From Micractinium sp. NFX-FRZ (lineage: Eukaryota; Chlorophyta; Trebouxiophyceae; Chlorellales; Chlorellaceae): a DNA stretch of 64,000 nucleotides. The stretch spans positions 62,001 through 126,000 of the forward strand of contig JAPTJF010000122.1 of the NCBI GenBank assembly GCA_029339195.1. The letters are read 5' to 3'. The position numbers and the translations under genes are program-made. Shown here in pieces: positions 63,071-64,000 of the stretch (within the stretch, counting starts at the first letter, position 1; every line of letters starts with the position of its first letter). Below the pieces are notes generated by a model, which was given only the letters and a program-made list of their open reading frames with translations, did not search any database and was not told where the DNA came from.

Positions 63071-63920
63071 CGGATTGGAAACATGGGTGGCTGCAGTCGT
63101 ATCTGGGATGGTGGCAGTGCCTTTTCAAGTAATACCAGGCAGGAGAATAGGCCAGGTGCACCCTGATGGGCGCGCTACAAACATGTACAACAAACATGTA
63201 CAAAAACAAAGTACACATCTGTCCCCCTGCCCACCAGCAGGGCATTGCATGCCCAGGTTACACCAAGCCAGAGAAGAAGCCCCACTAACTCGATCTACTG
63301 TGCGGCAGGGGTGTAAGCGCCCTGGGAAGCCTATCGGTCTGCACATGGAAAACAGAGACCCCAGGAAGCTTGCGAGGCCACCCCCCCCGCCCGCACTGGC
63401 CATGTACAACACGCAGCAAGAAGCAGCGCCACACCTGCCAGAAGCGTATGCTGATGGCTCTTGTCACCAGCCTCTTGCAGAAGAACCTGCAGTGTAAGGT
63501 TCATGACCAAGGTGTGGTTCAGTCAGGTTGACTCTGCCTCAGGCAATTGGCAGCTGCAGCAGGCGCCGCTGCCCCACGGAGCAGGGCACCGCCGCTGCCG
63601 GCGACCTCCGGTCAGGCATGGGTCAGAAGGGTTCGCTGCTCCGCGGCATTCAAACGGATGCCGGGCGCACAGAAAAAGGGCGCTGTGCCCTCAGAAGAGG
63701 AAGGGCTGCGTGTTCTTTGGCGCCTCCTGCCAGCGCCCCGTCCACACTCGTCCCCCTGGGAACGAAGCGCCCCGTCCACTCTCCTACACCGTCAATGGCA
63801 CTCATTTTTCTTGCCTGCAGCGCAATGTACCTCTGCCAGCACCTGCCAAAGCCACCAGTCACACGGGCGATCGATGCGCGCCGCGATGGGCAGCACTGCG
63901 CTCAGAAAGGCAACTCCCTA
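63071..63920. other. Intergenic region at right end
   Basis: Beyond the minisatellite I see no supported gene. Short open frames on both strands lack recognisable motifs. The segment 63640-63860 is pyrimidine-biased and repeats the phrase GCGCCCCGTCCACACTCGTC / GCGCCCCGTCCACTCTCCTA at 63733 and 63769. Confidence 0.4.
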
Positions 63921-63931
63921 CCAGCGCAGGA

Positions 63932-64000
63932 AGATTGGTGGGGATGCAGTCCTGCGAGAAGTTCCACATCCCATTGAATCGACCAAAAGAAAGCGACTCG
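63932..64000 (-). CDS. Possible exon of an unidentified gene entering from the right edge
   Basis: On the minus strand the window edge opens a frame reading SFGRFNGMWNFSQDCIPTN and ending just before a GTAGGG donor near 63930. The residue mix, rich in aromatics and Cys with no low-complexity bias, looks coding, unlike nearby frames. No family is recognised, and the start of the gene would lie to the right of the window. Confidence 0.25.

Noticed and set aside
61932..63245. 437-codon minus-strand Pro/Ser-rich ORF
   Set aside because: It is the antisense reading of the G-rich minisatellite running into the first lectin exon; the upstream part is pure repeat by-product.

Overview
This is nuclear DNA of a GC-rich, intron-dense green alga, most likely a Chlorella-like trebouxiophyte. 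Evidence for this: a nuclear psaH gene, transit-peptide proteins, short exons separated by GT(G)AG..CAG introns, UGUAA-type polyadenylation signals, and CAG/CTG triplet tracts. I saw no rRNA, tRNA, CRISPR array or autonomous transposon. Every gene model was assembled by hand from splice sites and checked for phase continuity between exons; none has transcript support.

Layout. 1-7051 (-): N-terminal part of listerin (LTN1), running off the left edge. 8477-14252 (+): a UPL5-like HECT ubiquitin ligase, head-to-head with LTN1. 15226-16373 (-): small Cys-rich plastid protein. 16668-17150 (+): doubtful poly-Gln ORF. 17642-19479 (-): psaH. 20228-23532 (-): D-cysteine desulfhydrase. 24148-26990 (+): WAT1/EamA-type transporter. 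27364-32299 (+): plastid CBM20 starch-binding protein with a very long Ala/Glu-rich region and two alternative 3' exons, one of which completes a SAP domain. 33299-38027 (-): tRNA-guanine transglycosylase of a type resembling chlamydial enzymes, with an organelle-like presequence. 38419-40592 (-): TMX-like membrane thioredoxin. 41174-43035 (+): poly-Gln nuclear-type protein with a Tudor-like segment. 43680-49026 (+): mitochondrial aspartate aminotransferase. 50204-62225 (-): about 30 exons coding for a secreted mosaic of about 1,730 residues with fucolectin-like, ricin-B, jacalin-like, aerolysin-like and MABP-like modules. 62290-63070: G-rich minisatellite upstream of that gene. The last 900 bases hold at most one exon of a further gene.

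The genes do not form a pathway. Loose themes are ubiquitin-dependent quality control (LTN1, UPL5-like), plastid function (PsaH, Cys-rich protein, CBM20 protein) and amino-acid metabolism (D-cysteine desulfhydrase, aspartate aminotransferase). The most notable items are the lectin/aerolysin-like mosaic, the CBM20-SAP protein with alternative ends, and repeated 'echo' copies of exon borders inside introns of three neighbouring genes (33-48 kb).
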